A DNA stretch of 64,000 bases, taken from assembly GCA_963710675.1 (NCBI GenBank), contig CAVQBE010000025.1:62001-126000 (forward strand), in the 5' to 3' direction. Made by a program: the position numbers and the translations under genes. Below are positions 1 to 11,922 of this stretch, one piece after another. Source of the DNA: JACCZX01 sp963710675 (lineage in GTDB: Bacteria > Pseudomonadota > Gammaproteobacteria > Burkholderiales > Burkholderiaceae_F). How positions within the stretch are numbered: the stretch's first letter is position 1; each line of letters begins with the position of its first letter. The notes beneath the pieces were generated by a model. That model made no database searches, had not been told where the DNA came from, and worked only from the letters and a program-made list of their open reading frames with translations.

Positions 1-256
1 AGCGCTAGAGTTGATCGTGCACGGCGACGCCCGCAGCTCGCGAGTGATCGGCAAGACGATCGAGCAGGTCGAGATGCCACGCGGCGCGACGATCGGTGCG
101 ATCGTGCGCGGCCATGGCGACCAGGCGCAGGTGTTAATGGCGCACCATGATGTGGCGATTCAGCCTGAAGACCACCTGATCATCTTCGTCGAGAACAAAA
201 GGGTGATTTCGCGCGTGGAGAAGATGTTTACCGTTGGCTTGGGGTTTTTTAGTTAG
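1..256 (+). CDS. trkA: Trk potassium uptake protein TrkA, C-terminal end (partial)
   Basis: The open frame enters from outside the window and ends at a TAG at 254-256. The visible 84 or so residues fit the last TrkA_C (RCK-C) domain of the NAD-binding peripheral subunit that gates Trk potassium channels: a short beta-rich domain with the segment GDQAQVLMAHHDVAIQPEDH, then HLIIFVENK and a C-terminal helix. TrkA binds on the cytoplasmic face of the membrane protein TrkH, which is encoded at 4414-5886. In this genome the two are separated by a TRAP transporter. The 5' end and the nucleotide-binding domains lie outside the window. Confidence 0.85.
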   Translation, partial: ALELIVHGDARSSRVIGKTIEQVEMPRGATIGAIVRGHGDQAQVLMAHHDVAIQPEDHLIIFVENKRVISRVEKMFTVGLGFFS

Positions 257-473
257 GTTGCGGCACTCGGCTTGTTGCACTGCGGCGGACAACTCCTTGG
301 GACTTACGCGAAGTTCGTCACAGCGGGCAGCGCTTTCAATAGAATGCGCGCCTGCGGCATTTGTTCTTGCGACTCTTGCAGTTGCCGCTTGCCAGGAAAC
401 CAGTGGCGCCTTGACTACCGGCCTCGGAGTCGCACGAGTTTCACAACGATAGTTGCATTACCTAGGAGACCTC

Positions 474-1648
474 ATGAATTTTCTCAAAACAAAAGACGAG
501 CAGAAGGACACAGCGTCGTCAGTCGGGAAACGCCGCAAATTTCTTTCCGGCGCAGCGGGCGCGGGTGCGGTAGCGCTCGGCTTTCCGATGATGGCAAAAG
601 GACAAACCACGCCGATCGCGATGCGGTGGCAGAGCACGTGGCCGGCGAAGGACATCTTCCACGAATACGCCAACGATTTCGCCAAGAAGGTCAACGACAT
701 GACCGGCGGCGAACTGAAGATCGAAGTGCTGCCTGCGGGTGCGGTGGTGCCGGCGTTCGGTTTGCTCGACGCGGTGACGAAGGGCACGCTCGACGGCGGC
801 CACGGCGTGCTCGTCTATCACTACGGCAAGCAGAACGCGCTTGCGCTGTGGGGCTCGGGCCCGGCGTTTGGCATGGACGCCAACATGCTGCTGGCCTGGC
901 ACAAATACGGCGGCGGCAAGGATCTGCTGACCAAGCTCTATAACTCGATCAATGCGGGCGTCGTTTCTTTCCCATACGGTCCGATGCCGACGCAGCCGCT
1001 CGGCTGGTTCAAGAAGCCGATCACGAACAATGCCGACTTCAAAGGGCTGAAGTTCCGCACGGTTGGCATCTCGATTGACGTTTTCACTGGCCTCGGTGCG
1101 GCGGTCAATGCATTGCCCGGCGGCGAAATCGTTCCGGCGATGGATCGTGGTCTGCTGGACGCCGCCGAATTCAACAATGCAACCTCGGATCGCATTCTCG
1201 GCTTTCCCGGACGTTTCGAAGGTTTGCATGCTGCAGAGCTTTCATCAGAACGCCGAGCAGTTCGAGATCATGTTCAACAAGCCGAAATACGATGCGCTGC
1301 CGGCCAGAGATGCGGGCGATCATCGAGAACGCGGTCGAGGCGGCGTCTGCCGATATGTCGTGGAAAGCGGTCGATCGCTACTCGAAGGACTACATCGAGA
1401 TGCAGACCAAACAGGGCGTGAAGTTCTACCGCACGCCCACGGCCATCTTGCAGCAGCAGCTCACTTCGTACGATCAGGCGGCTGCGAAGAAGTCCGCCGA
1501 GAACCCGCTGTTCAAAGAGATCGAAGCGTCGCAGCGTGCGTTCGCCGAGCGCGCGGTGCGCTGGGATCTCGATACCAACGTCAATCGGGGCATGGCGTAT
1601 CAGCATTACTTTGGACAAAAGTCCGGCGCGTCACCGAAAAAGACTTAA
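474..1648 (+). CDS. dctP: TRAP transporter substrate-binding protein DctP (FcbT1/TakP type), two frameshifts
   Basis: Periplasmic solute receptor of a TRAP transporter, closest by eye to the mannitol/chloroaromatic/2-oxo-acid group (FcbT1, TakP). ATG at 474 follows an AGGAGA at 464-469. The N-terminus has a twin-arginine-like signal (GKRRKFLSGAAGAGAVALG). The mature part shows typical segments such as MRWQSTWPAKD, LPAGAVVPAFG, FRTVGIS and NALPGGEIVPAMDRG. The reading frame shifts near 1210-1225 and again near 1300-1310. Joined, the pieces give a normal-length protein of about 390 residues ending at TAA 1646-1648. A terminator follows, so dctP may be expressed more strongly than dctQM. The substrate cannot be read from the sequence; a 2-oxo or aromatic acid is the family expectation. 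Confidence 0.88.
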
Positions 1649-1668
1649 CCGATCGTCTGCAGTTGATG

Positions 1669-1699
1669 AAAAACCATCCGGCAGTGCCGGATGGTTTTT
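1669..1699 (+). terminator. Rho-independent terminator or attenuator after dctP
   Basis: Perfect inverted repeat 1671-1682 / 1686-1697 (ACCATCCGGC with a 3-nt loop), preceded by A residues and followed by a T run to 1699. It lies 20 bases after dctP and before dctQM, so it probably limits read-through and sets an excess of the periplasmic receptor. Confidence 0.88.
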
Positions 1700-1754
1700 A
1701 TAATCACTAACCAGTGAGCGGTCGAAACACGACGGCGACCGGCGGGAGAGGGCT

Positions 1755-2376
1755 TTGCAAAAGCTGTTGCTGGCGGTCGACCGTTTCAGTACCTGGATCG
1801 GACAGGCTTTTTCCTGGCTGATCGTTGCGTTGACACTGTTTGTGTCGTGGGAGGTGTTTTCCCGCTACGCGCTGGATAGCTCCTCACGCGTACGCGTTCG
1901 ACGTGATGACCATGTTCTACGGAACGATGTTCATGATGGCCGGCGCCTATACGCTGTCGAAGAACGGCCATGTGCGCGGCGACGTGCTGTACGGATTTTT
2001 TACGCCCCGCACGCAGGCGTCGATCGACCTGACGCTGTACATCCTTTTCTTTATTCCGGGCGTGGTCGCTCTCGCGTGGGCCGGCTACAACTACGCGGCC
2101 GAATCATGGGCGATCAACGAACATTCGAACGTTACTGCGGACGGTCCGCCGATCTACCCTTTCAAGACGGTGATTCCGATTGCCGGCGCGATTCTGCTGC
2201 TGCAGGGCATCGTCGAGATCATTCGTTGCGTCATTTGCATCAGGCAGGGTTACTGGCCTTCGCGCGAGCAAGACGTCGAGGAAGTCGACGTCGACAAGCT
2301 GAAAGAGATGGTGCACGTCAAGGACGAGGACATTCAGAAACTCGACCAGTACGTCGTGCGCGAGTCGAACAAATGA
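1755..2376 (+). CDS. dctQ: TRAP transporter small permease DctQ, one frameshift
   Basis: Small four-helix membrane subunit of the TRAP transporter. The start is TTG 1755 behind a GGGAGAGG. The N-terminal helix (FSWLIVALTLFVSWEVFSRY) is in one frame. A shift near 1884 leads to the rest: AFDVMTMFYGTMFMMAGAYTLS, then GHVRGDVLYGFF (the conserved R-D pair of the DctQ family), a helix LTLYILFFIPGVVALAWAG and a last helix PIAGAILLLQGIVEIIRCVI. The C-terminus is charged. About 207 residues once repaired, slightly long, as in the FcbT2 subgroup. Its stop overlaps the dctM start (ATGA at 2373-2376), indicating translational coupling. Confidence 0.85.
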
Positions 2377-4326
2377 GAAAGGAACTCTGGTTCGGTTTTT
2401 CGCTGATGGCGATTCTGATCGTCGGCTGCGTTTTCATGCTTTAAGCGCGCAGACCATCACCAACGGCCATCTCGGGTTGCTCATGCTGGGCCTGGTGGTG
2501 GTCGCCATCATGATGGGATTTCCGACAGCGTTCACGCTGATGGGAATGGGCATGATGTTCGGCTGGTTCGCGTATCGCAGCGTCAACCCGGATCTTGCGC
2601 TCAATCAGATCCTTGATCTGATGGTTCAGCGCACGTATTCCGTGATGTCGAACGATGTGTTGATCGCGATTCCGTTGTTTGTTTTCATGGGTTACCTGGT
2701 CGAGCGCGCGAACCTGATCGAAAAGCTGTTCAGAAGCTTGCATCTGGCGATGGCGCGCGTGCCCGGCTCTCTGGCGGTCGCAACCATCGTCACGTGCGCG
2801 ATATTTGCGACCGCGACAGGGATCGTCGGTGCGGTCGTGACATTAATGGGCCTGCTGGCGTTTCCTGCAATGCTGAAGGCCGGCTACAACGTCCAGATCG
2901 GCGCTGGCGCTGTTACTGCGGGCGGGTGTCTGGGCATTTTGATTCCGCCGTCGGTGCTGTTGATCGTCTACGGCGCGACAGCCGGCGTATCGGTCGTGCA
3001 GTTGTATGCCGGCGCGTTCTTTCCGGGAATCATGCTGGCCGCGCTGTATGTCGGGCTACGTGATCGTCCTGGCGAAGATCAAGCCAAGTCTGATGCCGCC
3101 GTTGTCCGAAGAAGGCCGGCGCGTCGCGTTGCCCTCTTTCGCGCAGCGCTTGTCGCAAACTGGGAATCGCGCAGTAACCGGTCTGGTACGCGGTCTCAAG
3201 GGTCCGCGAAATGCAGATGTGCCGGCACGCACGTTGGTTTTTCAACTGGGCATCACGCTACTGCCCGCATTCGTCATTGTGTTGTTCATGGGGCTGATAT
3301 TCAGATCGGTCACTGCGCCGCCAACGGTGCAGGACACGACCGGCCTGCAGGCGATGGGTTTTGCGGGGGAGGCCGGAGGGGCGCCGACCAGGCATCAACG
3401 GGTCTCGCTGAACCGCCTCCAGCCGAAGGATCGTTGCAGGAGCCGCCATCAGAAGGCGACGCGGCTAAGAGCGCGTCGACGGTGCCGACGAAAGATGAGG
3501 CTGCCGGTTGAGGCCACGAAAGCGAACACGGAGAAAACAGCGGCAACGGAACCGAGCCGCAAAACGCGTCGACGCTCCGCTCGCCTTCTGGATCGTGCTG
3601 GCTATCTGTGTCGTCGCGCTCGGGGTCTTTTATGCCACATTCAACTTCGCACGTCTTGAGATATTCAAGATGCTGCTGTCATCTTTCTTTCCGCTCGCGC
3701 TGCTGATCATTGCGGTACTGGGATCGATCGTCTTCGGGCTGGCAACGCCGTCCGAAGCGGCCGCAGCGGGCGCGCTCGGAGGGCTGCTGCTGGCGGCGGC
3801 CTATGGGCAGTTGAACTACCCGGTCGTCCGCGATTCGGTTTTTCTCACCGCAAAGACATCCGCAATGGTTTGCTGGTTGTTTGTCGGTGCATCGATATTC
3901 TCTGCGTCGTTTGCGTTGCTCGGCGGTCAGGAAATCATTGAAAGATGGGTGACGTCGCTTGGCCTGACGCCGATCGAATTTCTGTTGTTGTCACAGGTCA
4001 TCATCTTCATTCTCGGCTGGCCGCTCGAGTGGACCGAGATCATCGTGATCTTCATGCCGATCTTTGTTCCGCTGCTGCCGCAGTACGGCGTCGATCCGCT
4101 GTTCTTCGGTCTGCTGGTGGCGTTGAATCTGCAGACCGCGTTTTTGTCGCCGCCGGTCGCGATGGCGGCCTTTTATCTAAAAGGCGTGTCGCCGCCGCAC
4201 GTAACGCTGAATCAGATCTTTGCCGGAATGCTGCCATTCATGGGAATACAGGTGATCGCAATCTTCATCCTGTATGTCTTTCCGCAGATCGGCATGTGGC
4301 TGCCTAGCGTGCTCTACGGCCGGTAG
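2373..4326 (+). CDS. dctM: TRAP transporter large permease DctM, several frameshifts
   Basis: Large membrane subunit that carries the sodium-coupled substrate path. It starts at ATG 2373, overlapping the dctQ stop. After a short first segment (LWFGFSLMAILIVGCVFML) the frame changes near 2444. It continues with MLGLVVVAIMMGFPTAFTLM, VFMGYLVERANLIEKL and the DctM hallmark GCLGILIPPSVLLIVYG. Further shifts occur near 3055, 3400 and 3510. The last part has PSEAAAAGALGGLLLAA and LGWPLEWTEIIVIFMPIFVP. About 650 residues when joined: longer than the usual 430 because of a central hydrophilic Pro/Glu-rich insertion (about 3080-3590), a feature of the FcbT3 subgroup. The shifts look like sequence errors because conservation resumes each time. 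Confidence 0.85.
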
Positions 4327-4413
4327 CTTGCAACAGCCCGCGGCTCGCAGTGGCGGGCGAACGCGACAGCGTCTAGGCAGCGCAGCGCATAATCCGCGCC
4401 GCTGCTATTCATC

Positions 4414-5886
4414 ATGACCGCGTTCGTCCGTTCGACCTTTCCGGTTTTCAACGTTCTTGGCTACGTCGTCTTGATGTTCGCGGCGACGATGCTGGTGCCG
4501 CTGGCATTTGCCGTTGCCGCCGGCGACGGGTCGCAGCGCGGCTTCGATATCGCTCTTCTGATCACGGCGGTATCCGGCCTGGCGCTGACGCTGACAACAC
4601 GCAGGTTTCGCCGTGAGCTGCAGGTACGCGACGGGTTCCTGTTGGTGACGCTCGTATGGACCGTGTTGCCGGCTTTCGCGACGTTGCCGCTGTTGTTGCA
4701 GATGCCCGATCTGTCGATCACCGATGCTTACTTTGAAGCGATGTCGGGGCTTAACCGCGAGCGGTGGCACCGCGCTTTCCGGAATTGATCAGCTGCCGTT
4801 GCCAATCAATATCTGGCGCCACTTGATGGTCTGGATCGGCGGCATGGGAATTCTGGTGCTGGTGGTAGCGATCCTGCCGCTGCTCGGTGTCGGAGGCGCG
4901 CAGGCATTTAAGGCGGAGACCACAGGTCCGCTGAAGGAAACGAAGCTCACGCCGCGCATCGCAGATACGGCGAAGGCTTTGTATGCGATTTATTTCGTGC
5001 TGTCGCTTGTGTGTTTTCTCGCTTACGCATGGGCCGGGATGAGCTGGAGCGACGCTTTCATGCACATGTGCTCGACTGCTCGGGCTCGGCGGGTTTTCGT
5101 CGCACGACGCCAGCTTTGCCTACTGGAATTCGCCGTTGCTTGAAGGCGTGGCTGTCGTGTTCATGATGCTTGCAGGGTTCAGCTTTCTGTTGCACTTCAC
5201 TGCTTGGCGTCGGAAGTCATTGTCGGCCGTACTGGAACAGCGCCGAGGCGCGCGCGTTCCTGTTCACGTTGGCCGCGGCGGTGTTAGTGGTTGCGGCGTT
5301 CTTGCTTTTCCAGAACGTTTACACCGATTGGCCAAGCGCGCTTCGATACGCACTGTTCAATGTCGTGTCGGTGGCGACGACGACCGGCTACTCGAACACC
5401 GATTACAACTTGTGGCCGCTGTTCGCGCCAATCCTGATGCTTTTCCTGTCTGGCTTCGCAACGTGCGCCGGGTCGACCGGAGGCGGGATCAAGATGATGC
5501 GCGCGCTGATCCTGTTGAAGCAGGCAAGGCGCGAGATGGTCCGCATCCTGCATCCGCGCTTGATCAATCCCGTTTGCATCGACGACAAGGTCGTCGAAAA
5601 CAACGTGATTTTCGCGGTGCTCGCATTCATGTTGGTCTACGGCGGGTCGATCATCTGGCTCACGTTCCTGTTGCTGCTTTCCGGGCTTGACGTCACGACC
5701 GCATTCACCGCGATCGTTGCCTGCGTCAATAACACAGGTCCAGGGTTGAACCTGGTCGGTCCGGCGTCCAACTTCGGCGTCCTCAGCGACTTTCAGACGT
5801 GGGTCTGCACGTTTGCGATGCTGATCGGACGGCTCGAGCTGTTTGCCGTGCTGGTGCTTCTGACGCCTGATTTCTGGCGAAAATAG
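4414..5886 (+). CDS. trkH: Trk potassium transporter membrane subunit TrkH, frameshifts
   Basis: Integral membrane potassium channel subunit of the SKT superfamily that works with TrkA. ATG 4414. The pieces are 4414-4755, 4756-5075, 5076-5225 and 5226-5886, with single-base shifts between them. Joined they give about 490 residues, the normal TrkH length. Selectivity-filter-like segments are visible: GGTALSGI, MCST followed by GGFSSHDASF, VATTTGYSNTDY and NNTGPGLNLVGPASNFG. GSTGGGIKMMR is the well-known TrkH glycine-rich loop. The end LIGRLELFAVLVLLTPDFWR is typical. Separated from trkA by the TRAP genes; 87 nt separate it from dctM. Confidence 0.9.
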
Positions 5887-5996
5887 CTAGCGAAGGTTAG
5901 CGGTTACTTTCGGCCGGAGCCCTGCCGATGCTTGCCACTTGATTCGCGCCGCCAGGTACCGATATTGCATATAAGGCGGAAGAAAGGATCAGGGCA

Positions 5997-6260
5997 ATGG
6001 CAGTGACAATGATCTACAACAGTCCCCAGTTCTGCGTCTTCGAGTTCGAAGGCGCGGTGCTGGCGGGCGATCGCGAAGTGGGCGGCTACGAGATCATGGA
6101 TAAGCACCTTCGCAAGGAAATTTTCCTGGGCGGGGAAAATGCCGCAGCCTTTCGCAAAAGCGTGCAAGAGTTGATTGAGCAGGGGCCGACCTCGGACGAG
6201 GTCGATGAATTTCTGCAGGGTTTCAGCGGGCTGATGCATCAGCCGGTAGTGCTTCACTAG
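5997..6260 (+). CDS. DUF3567 family protein
   Basis: Small 87-residue protein of the DUF3567 family, which I know mainly from Burkholderiales. Recognised by MIYNSPQFCVFEFE at the N-terminus, GGYEIMDKHLRKEIF in the middle and the C-terminal SDEVDEFLQGFSGLMHQPVV. No signal peptide or membrane segment; function unknown. The start could be ATG 5997 or the internal ATG 6009, which would match the family N-terminus more closely. A short AAGGATCAGGG lies upstream of 5997. Useful here as a taxonomic marker. Confidence 0.85.
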   Translation: MAVTMIYNSPQFCVFEFEGAVLAGDREVGGYEIMDKHLRKEIFLGGENAAAFRKSVQELIEQGPTSDEVDEFLQGFSGLMHQPVVLH

Positions 6261-6404
6261 CACCTGATAGCGTGTCCGCTTCCTCTCTGCGACTCAAAAT
6301 CGAGGAACGCTTCTAGTCAGTCGCTCGGACCAGCTGCCTTAAAACGCGAAAATGCGCGTCGCGCGAGCCGTAAGCAGCTCGCCATTAGGAGCTTGGGCGC
6401 ACTC

Positions 6405-8006
6405 ATGGAGTTTGACTACATCATCGTAGGCGGTGGCTCCGCAGGCTGCGTTCTGGCAGCCCGATTGTCGGAGGATCCTGCTGTAAGTGTTGCGTTGATC
6501 GAAGCGGGTGGCAGCAACGACGGCGTGCTCAACCGCGTGCCAACCGGCGCGGCAATCCAAATTATCAAGCGGAACGCGTGCAATTGGGCGTTCTCTACTG
6601 TGCCGCAGCCTGGCTTCGGCGGACGCTGCGGCTATCAGCCGCGAGGCCGTGGCCTCGGCGGTTCTTCGGCGCTCAACGCAATGATCTACTTGCGCGGCCA
6701 GCGTGAGGACTACGACGATTGGGCGTCGAACGGTGCAACAGGCTGGGCGTGGAACGATGTGCTGCCGTATTTCATCAGGGCGGAGAACAACGAGCGCGGC
6801 GCCAACGCGTTTCATGGCGATGCCGGGCCGTTGAATGTGTCCGATCTGCGATCACCGCATCTGGCAGCGGCGCTTTTCATTGAGGCCGGCCAGCAGGCGG
6901 GCTTGCCACTTAATAAAGATTTTGCCGCCGAAACCCAGGAAGGAGTCGGCTGGTATCAAGTGACGCAAAAAAATGGCGAGCGCTGGAGCGCTGCGCGTGC
7001 TTATCTGTCGCCGGCGCGCCAGCGACCAAATCTACACGTGATGACCGACGCGCTCGCAACACGCATCGTCATCGAAGCCAAGCGCGCGGTAGGCATCAAA
7101 GTGCATCAGGGCAACGTCGAGCGTGAGTTACGAGCGCGCAGGGAGGTATTGATCGCGGCAGGTGCACTGCAGTCGCCGCAGCTGTTAATGCTATCGGGCG
7201 TCGGACCGGCTTCGCACTTGCGCGAGCTTGGGATCGAGCCCCTCATTGATCTACCGGTCGGCGACAACCTGCACGACCATCCTGACATCACGATCAATCG
7301 GCGCGTTGCGAACACCGATCTGCTGGGATTCTCATTCGGTGGAAGCATCAAGCTGCTGCGCGCCATTAGACACTGGCGGCGCGAGCGGCGTGGGGTGCTG
7401 ACTTCGAATTTCGCCGAAGCGGGTGCGTTCATTCGCACGTTGCCCGATCTGCAGCGGCCCGATCTGCAGCTGCATTTCGTCATCGGCATGGTCGACAACC
7501 ACAACCGTACGTACCACTGGGGGCACGGCATGAGCTGCCATGCGACTGCGCTGCGGCCTGGTAGTCGCGGCACGGTGCGGTTGGCCTCGCGGAAATATCC
7601 GTCGCTCCGCTGATCGACCCCGCTTTTTTTTCGGATGAAAGCGATCTGGATACGCTGGTTCGCGGATTCAAATGGGTGCGCAAGATATTTGCGCAGCCTG
7701 CGTTTTCCGATTACGGCTGGCGCGGACCTTTCACGCGAACTGCATTTTTCGAAAGTGCAAAGCGACGCCGAGATTCGGCAGGCCATCCGCGAGCGCGCTG
7801 ATACGATTTATCATCCGGTCGGAACTTGCCGCATGGGTTCCGACGATCGTGCCGTCGTCGATCCGCAATTGCGCGTTCGCGGCATCGAGAGGCTGCGAGT
7901 TGTCGACGCTTCGGTAATGCCGACGTTGATATCGGGAAATACCAATGCACCGGTCATCATGATCGCAGAGAAAGCTGCCGATCTACTCAAAGGCAGCGTG
8001 CATTAG
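6405..8006 (+). CDS. GMC-family FAD oxidoreductase (choline/alcohol dehydrogenase-like), frameshifts
   Basis: Flavoprotein of the glucose-methanol-choline family, about 530 residues. ATG 6405 starts directly at the FAD-binding Rossmann motif (YIIVGGGSAGCVLAARL). Other family marks are GRGLGGSSALNAMIYLRG (GMC signature 1) and AAGALQSPQLLMLSGVGP (signature 2). The C-terminal block has HPVGTCRMG, which contains the active-site histidine, and SVMPTLISGNTNAPVIMIAEKAA. The frame shifts near 7590 and again near 7735; the middle piece (FSDESDLDTLVRGFKWVRK) is well conserved, so the gene is probably whole in reality. A TTG at 6393 is an alternative start closer to the AGGA at 6387. The substrate, an alcohol, is unknown. 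Confidence 0.87.
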
Positions 8007-8087
8007 CTCATGCCCAGCGCGGCGGAAACTGCGTTGCGCTTCACCTACAATCGTCGGCCACTGCTAAAAGGCCCGCGATGAACAAGC

Positions 8088-11000
8088 ATGGCAAGAGCCG
8101 CGATGAACGCGCGGTCGCCTTCCTCAGACTTGCAAACGATCGAAGCGCAATTGCGCGAGCTCCTTGCGCGCCGCATCCTGATGCTGGACGGTGCGATGGG
8201 GACGATGATCCAGCGCTACAAATTGTCCGAGGCCGACTTTCGCGGCGATCGCTTCGCCGATCATCCGGTCGACGTCAGGGGTAACAACGATCTGCTGTCG
8301 TTAACGCGGCCCGATGTCGTGCGCGAAATCCACAAGGCGTATCTGGACGCTGGCGCCGATTTGATCGAAACGAATACGTTCGGCGCGACGTCGATCGCGC
8401 AGCAAGACTACAAGTCTGGCGCACGTCGCGTACGACATCAATCTCGAAGCGGCAAAGATCGCAAAGAGCGCGTGCGCCGAGTATTCAACGGCTGACAGGC
8501 CGCGCTTTGCCGTCGGCGCGCTGGGCCCGACGCCGAAGACGGCGTCGATCTCACCCGACGTCAATGATCCGGGTGCACGCAACATCACGTTCGACGAACT
8601 GGTGACGTCGTACGGTGAACAGGCGCGCGGCCTGCTCGATGGCGGCGTCGATCTGCTGATCGTTGAAACGATTTTCGACACGCTGAATGCAAAGGCCGCG
8701 CTGTTCGCGATCGATGCGGAGTTCGAGCGGAGAGGAGCTCGGGTGCCGCTGATGATCTCAGGCACGGTGACCGACGCGTCGGGCCGCATTTTGTCGGGGC
8801 AAACGGTGGAGGCGTTCTGGAATTCGGTGCGGCACGCCAAGCCGCTGACCGTTGGCTTGAACTGCGCTCTGGGTGCAGCGTTGATGCGGCCGTATATCGA
8901 AGAACTGGCGACACTGGCCGATACGTTCATCAGCGTATATCCGAACGCCGGGCTACCGAACCCGATGTGTGAAACCGGCTTCGACGAAACCGCTGACGTC
9001 ACGTCAAGTCTGCTGAAGGAATTTGCCGAAGCGGGCTTCGTCAACATCGCCGGCGGCTGCTGCGGAACGACGCCGGATCACATCCGGGCAACGGCGCTGG
9101 CGCTTGAAGGATTGACGCCGCGCGCGGTGCCGACGGCTTCGCCGGTCATGCGGCTGTCGGGACTGGAGCCGGTGACGATCAACGACGAGTCATTGTTCGT
9201 CAACGTCGGTGAACGCACCAACGTCACTGGTTCGAAAGCATTCGCGCGACTGGTCCTGAACGAACAATACGAAGACGCAGTAACGGTCGCGCGGCAGCAG
9301 GTCGAAAGCGGCGCGCAGATCATCGACGTCAACATGGACGAGGCGATGCTTGACTCGGCCGCGGCGATGACACGATATCTGAAGCTGATCGGCTCGGAGC
9401 CCGATATCGCGCGTGTGCCGGTAATGATCGACAGCTCGAAGTGGAGCGTGATCGAAGCCGGGTTGAAGTGCGTGCAGGGAAAATGCATCGTCAACTCGAT
9501 CTCGATGAAGGAAGGCGAGGCAGCGTTCATCGAACAGGCGAAGCTGGCACGACGTTATGGCGCAGCGGTGATCGTGATGGCGTTTGACGAGCAGGGCCAG
9601 GCCGATACGTTCGAGCGCAAGATCGGAATCTGCGAGCGTAGTTATCGGCTGTTGGTCGACACCGTCGGCTTTCCCCCAGAAGACATCGTGTTCGATCCGA
9701 ACGTGTTTGCGATCGCCACCGGCATCGAGGAGCACAACAACTACGCGGTCGATTTCATCGAAGCCACGCGCTGGATAAAGCAGCACCTGCCGCTGGCGAA
9801 GGTCAGCGGCGGCGTTAGCAACGTCAGCTTCAGTTTTCGCGGTAACGACCATGTGCGCGAAGCGATTCACACGGTATTCCTGTATCACGCGATCCGCGCC
9901 GGCATGACGATGGGCATTGTCAACGCTGGCCAGCTTGGCGTCTACGAGGACATCGACCCGACATTGCGCGAAGCAGTCGAAGATGTGGTGCTGAACCGCC
10001 GTGCTGACGCTGGCGAGCGGTTGGTGCAGCTGGCTGAAACGATCAAGGCGGGTGGCAAGGAGCGCAAGGAAGATCTCGCGTGGCGCGCCGAGCCTGTGGA
10101 AAAGCGCCTGGCGCATGCGCTCGTACATGGCATTACGCAGTACATCGTCGAAGACACCGAGCAGGCGCGTGCGCAGGTAGCCGAACGCGGCGGGCGCCCG
10201 ATCGAGGTGATCGAAGGGCCGTTAATGGACGGCATGAATATCGTCGGTGACCTGTTCGGCGCCGGCAAGATGTTCCTGCCGCAGGTCGTCAAAAGCGCGA
10301 GAGTGATGAAGCAGGCGGTCGCACATCTGATTCCATTTATCGAAGCCGAGAAAACTGCGGCCGGTGGCGAGATCCGTGCAAAAGGCAAGGTCGTGATCGC
10401 GACCGTCAAGGGCGATGTGCACGATATCGGCAAGAACATCGTGTCGGTGGTGCTTCAGTGCAACAACTTCGATGTCGTCAACATGGGCGTGATGGTGCCG
10501 GCTGACAAGATTCTTGCGACCGCACGAGAAGAGAAAGCCGACATGATTGGCCTGTCTGGCCTGATCACGCCTTCACTGGAAGAAATGCAACATGTTGCGC
10601 GAGAAATGCAGCGGCAGGGATTCAAGCTTCCGCTGTTGATCGGCGGCGCGACCACGTCGCGCGTGCACACTGCCGTCAAGATTGCCCCGCACTACTCGAA
10701 CGGGCCGGTGATTTATGTGTCGGACGCCAGTCGCTCGGTCGGTGTCTGCCAAAGCCTGGTGTCGGACGACGCGGCGACCAAGTACATCGCAGATATCAAG
10801 ATCGAGTACGAGCGCGTTCGTACACAGTACGCGTCGAAAAAGGCACCCGAGCTTGTCACGCTGGCCGATGCGCGTGCCAATGCGCCGCGCATTGACTGGG
10901 CGGGCTACGCACCGACCAAGCCGAAGTTCCTCGGCCGCCGCGCGTTCAAGAACTACGACTTGGCAATGATTGCCAAGTATGTTGACTGGGGTCCGTTTTT

Positions 11001-11832
11001 CCAGACGTGGGACTTGCACGGACCGTTTCCGCAAATTCTTGCCGATGAAGTCATCGGTGAACACGCACGCCAGGTGTTTGCCGAAGGCGAAAAGATGCTG
11101 GAGCGCATCGTCAACGAGCGCTGGTTGAAAGCCAACGGAGCAGTTGCGTTCTACCCGGCCAACTCAGTGGGTGACGACATCGAGGTCTACACCGACGAGT
11201 CACGCGGCGAGATCCTGTTCACATGGAATGGGCTGCGACAACAGACGAAGAAACCGGTGATCGACGGCGTGCCCAACCCGAACCAGTGCTTGGCCGATTT
11301 CATCGCGCCGAAGAGTTCAGGGATCGCCGATTACATCGGCATGTTCGCAGTGACATCGGGTATTGGGATTGAAAAGCGCGAAACGATGTTTCAGGCGAAT
11401 CATGATGACTACGGTTCGATCATGCTTAAAGCGATCGCGGATCGGCTTGCCGAAGCGTTTGCAGAGATGTTGCACGAGCGTGTGCGGCGCGACTTATGGG
11501 GCTATGTACCCGACGAAGCGCTGACCAACGAGGAACTGGTGAAGGAAACCTATCGCGGCATCCGCCCCGCTCCTGGCTATCCGGCATGTCCGGAACATTC
11601 GGTCAAACGTGATCTGTTCGAGGCGCTGCACGCCGAAGAAATCGGAATGACGCTGACGGAGAACTATGCAATGAGCCCCGCATCCAGTGTCAGCGGCTTC
11701 TACTTCTCCCATCCGCAATCAAAATATTTCAACGTCGGCCGTATCGGGCGTGATCAACTCGAAGACCTGGCCAAACGCAAGAGCGAAACAGTGAGCGAGC
11801 TCGAGCGCTGGCTCGCGCCAAACCTCGGCTGA
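8088..11832 (+). CDS. metH: Cobalamin-dependent methionine synthase MetH, one frameshift
   Basis: Transfers a methyl group from 5-methyltetrahydrofolate to homocysteine through cobalamin. Domains in order: homocysteine-binding barrel (LDGAMGTMIQRYKL near the start; zinc cysteines in GLNCALGA and GGCCGTTP), pterin-binding domain (FVNVGERTNVTGS), cobalamin cap and binding domain with the axial-histidine motif DVHDIGKN (about 10412-10435), and the AdoMet-binding reactivation domain (RPAPGYPACPEHS). About 1248 residues, full size. One frameshift near 8418-8425 splits the first 110 residues from the rest. The start may be ATG 8088 or 8103. Only 81 nt separate it from the preceding gene, and I see no cobalamin riboswitch there. 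Confidence 0.96.
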
Positions 11833-11922
11833 GTCAGGACCTGGGCCCGGCTCAGCCCAGCCTCGCCTCGTTCGAGCGGACGACCTGCGCCGCTCAACTC
11901 GTCGAGTCATTATGCTTGGCCA

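Noticed and set aside
474..8006. Calling dctP, dctQ, dctM, trkH and the GMC gene pseudogenes
   Set aside because: Each break is a single-base shift with full conservation on both sides, repeated in unrelated core genes elsewhere in the window, so sequence error is the simpler explanation.
8007..8087. Possible cobalamin riboswitch before metH
   Set aside because: The gap is only 81 nt and I do not see a B12 box or room for the aptamer.
9190..10128. A 312-codon open frame on the minus strand
   Set aside because: It is antisense to the highly conserved MetH pterin and cobalamin domains, has no recognisable domain and is a by-product of GC-rich codon use.
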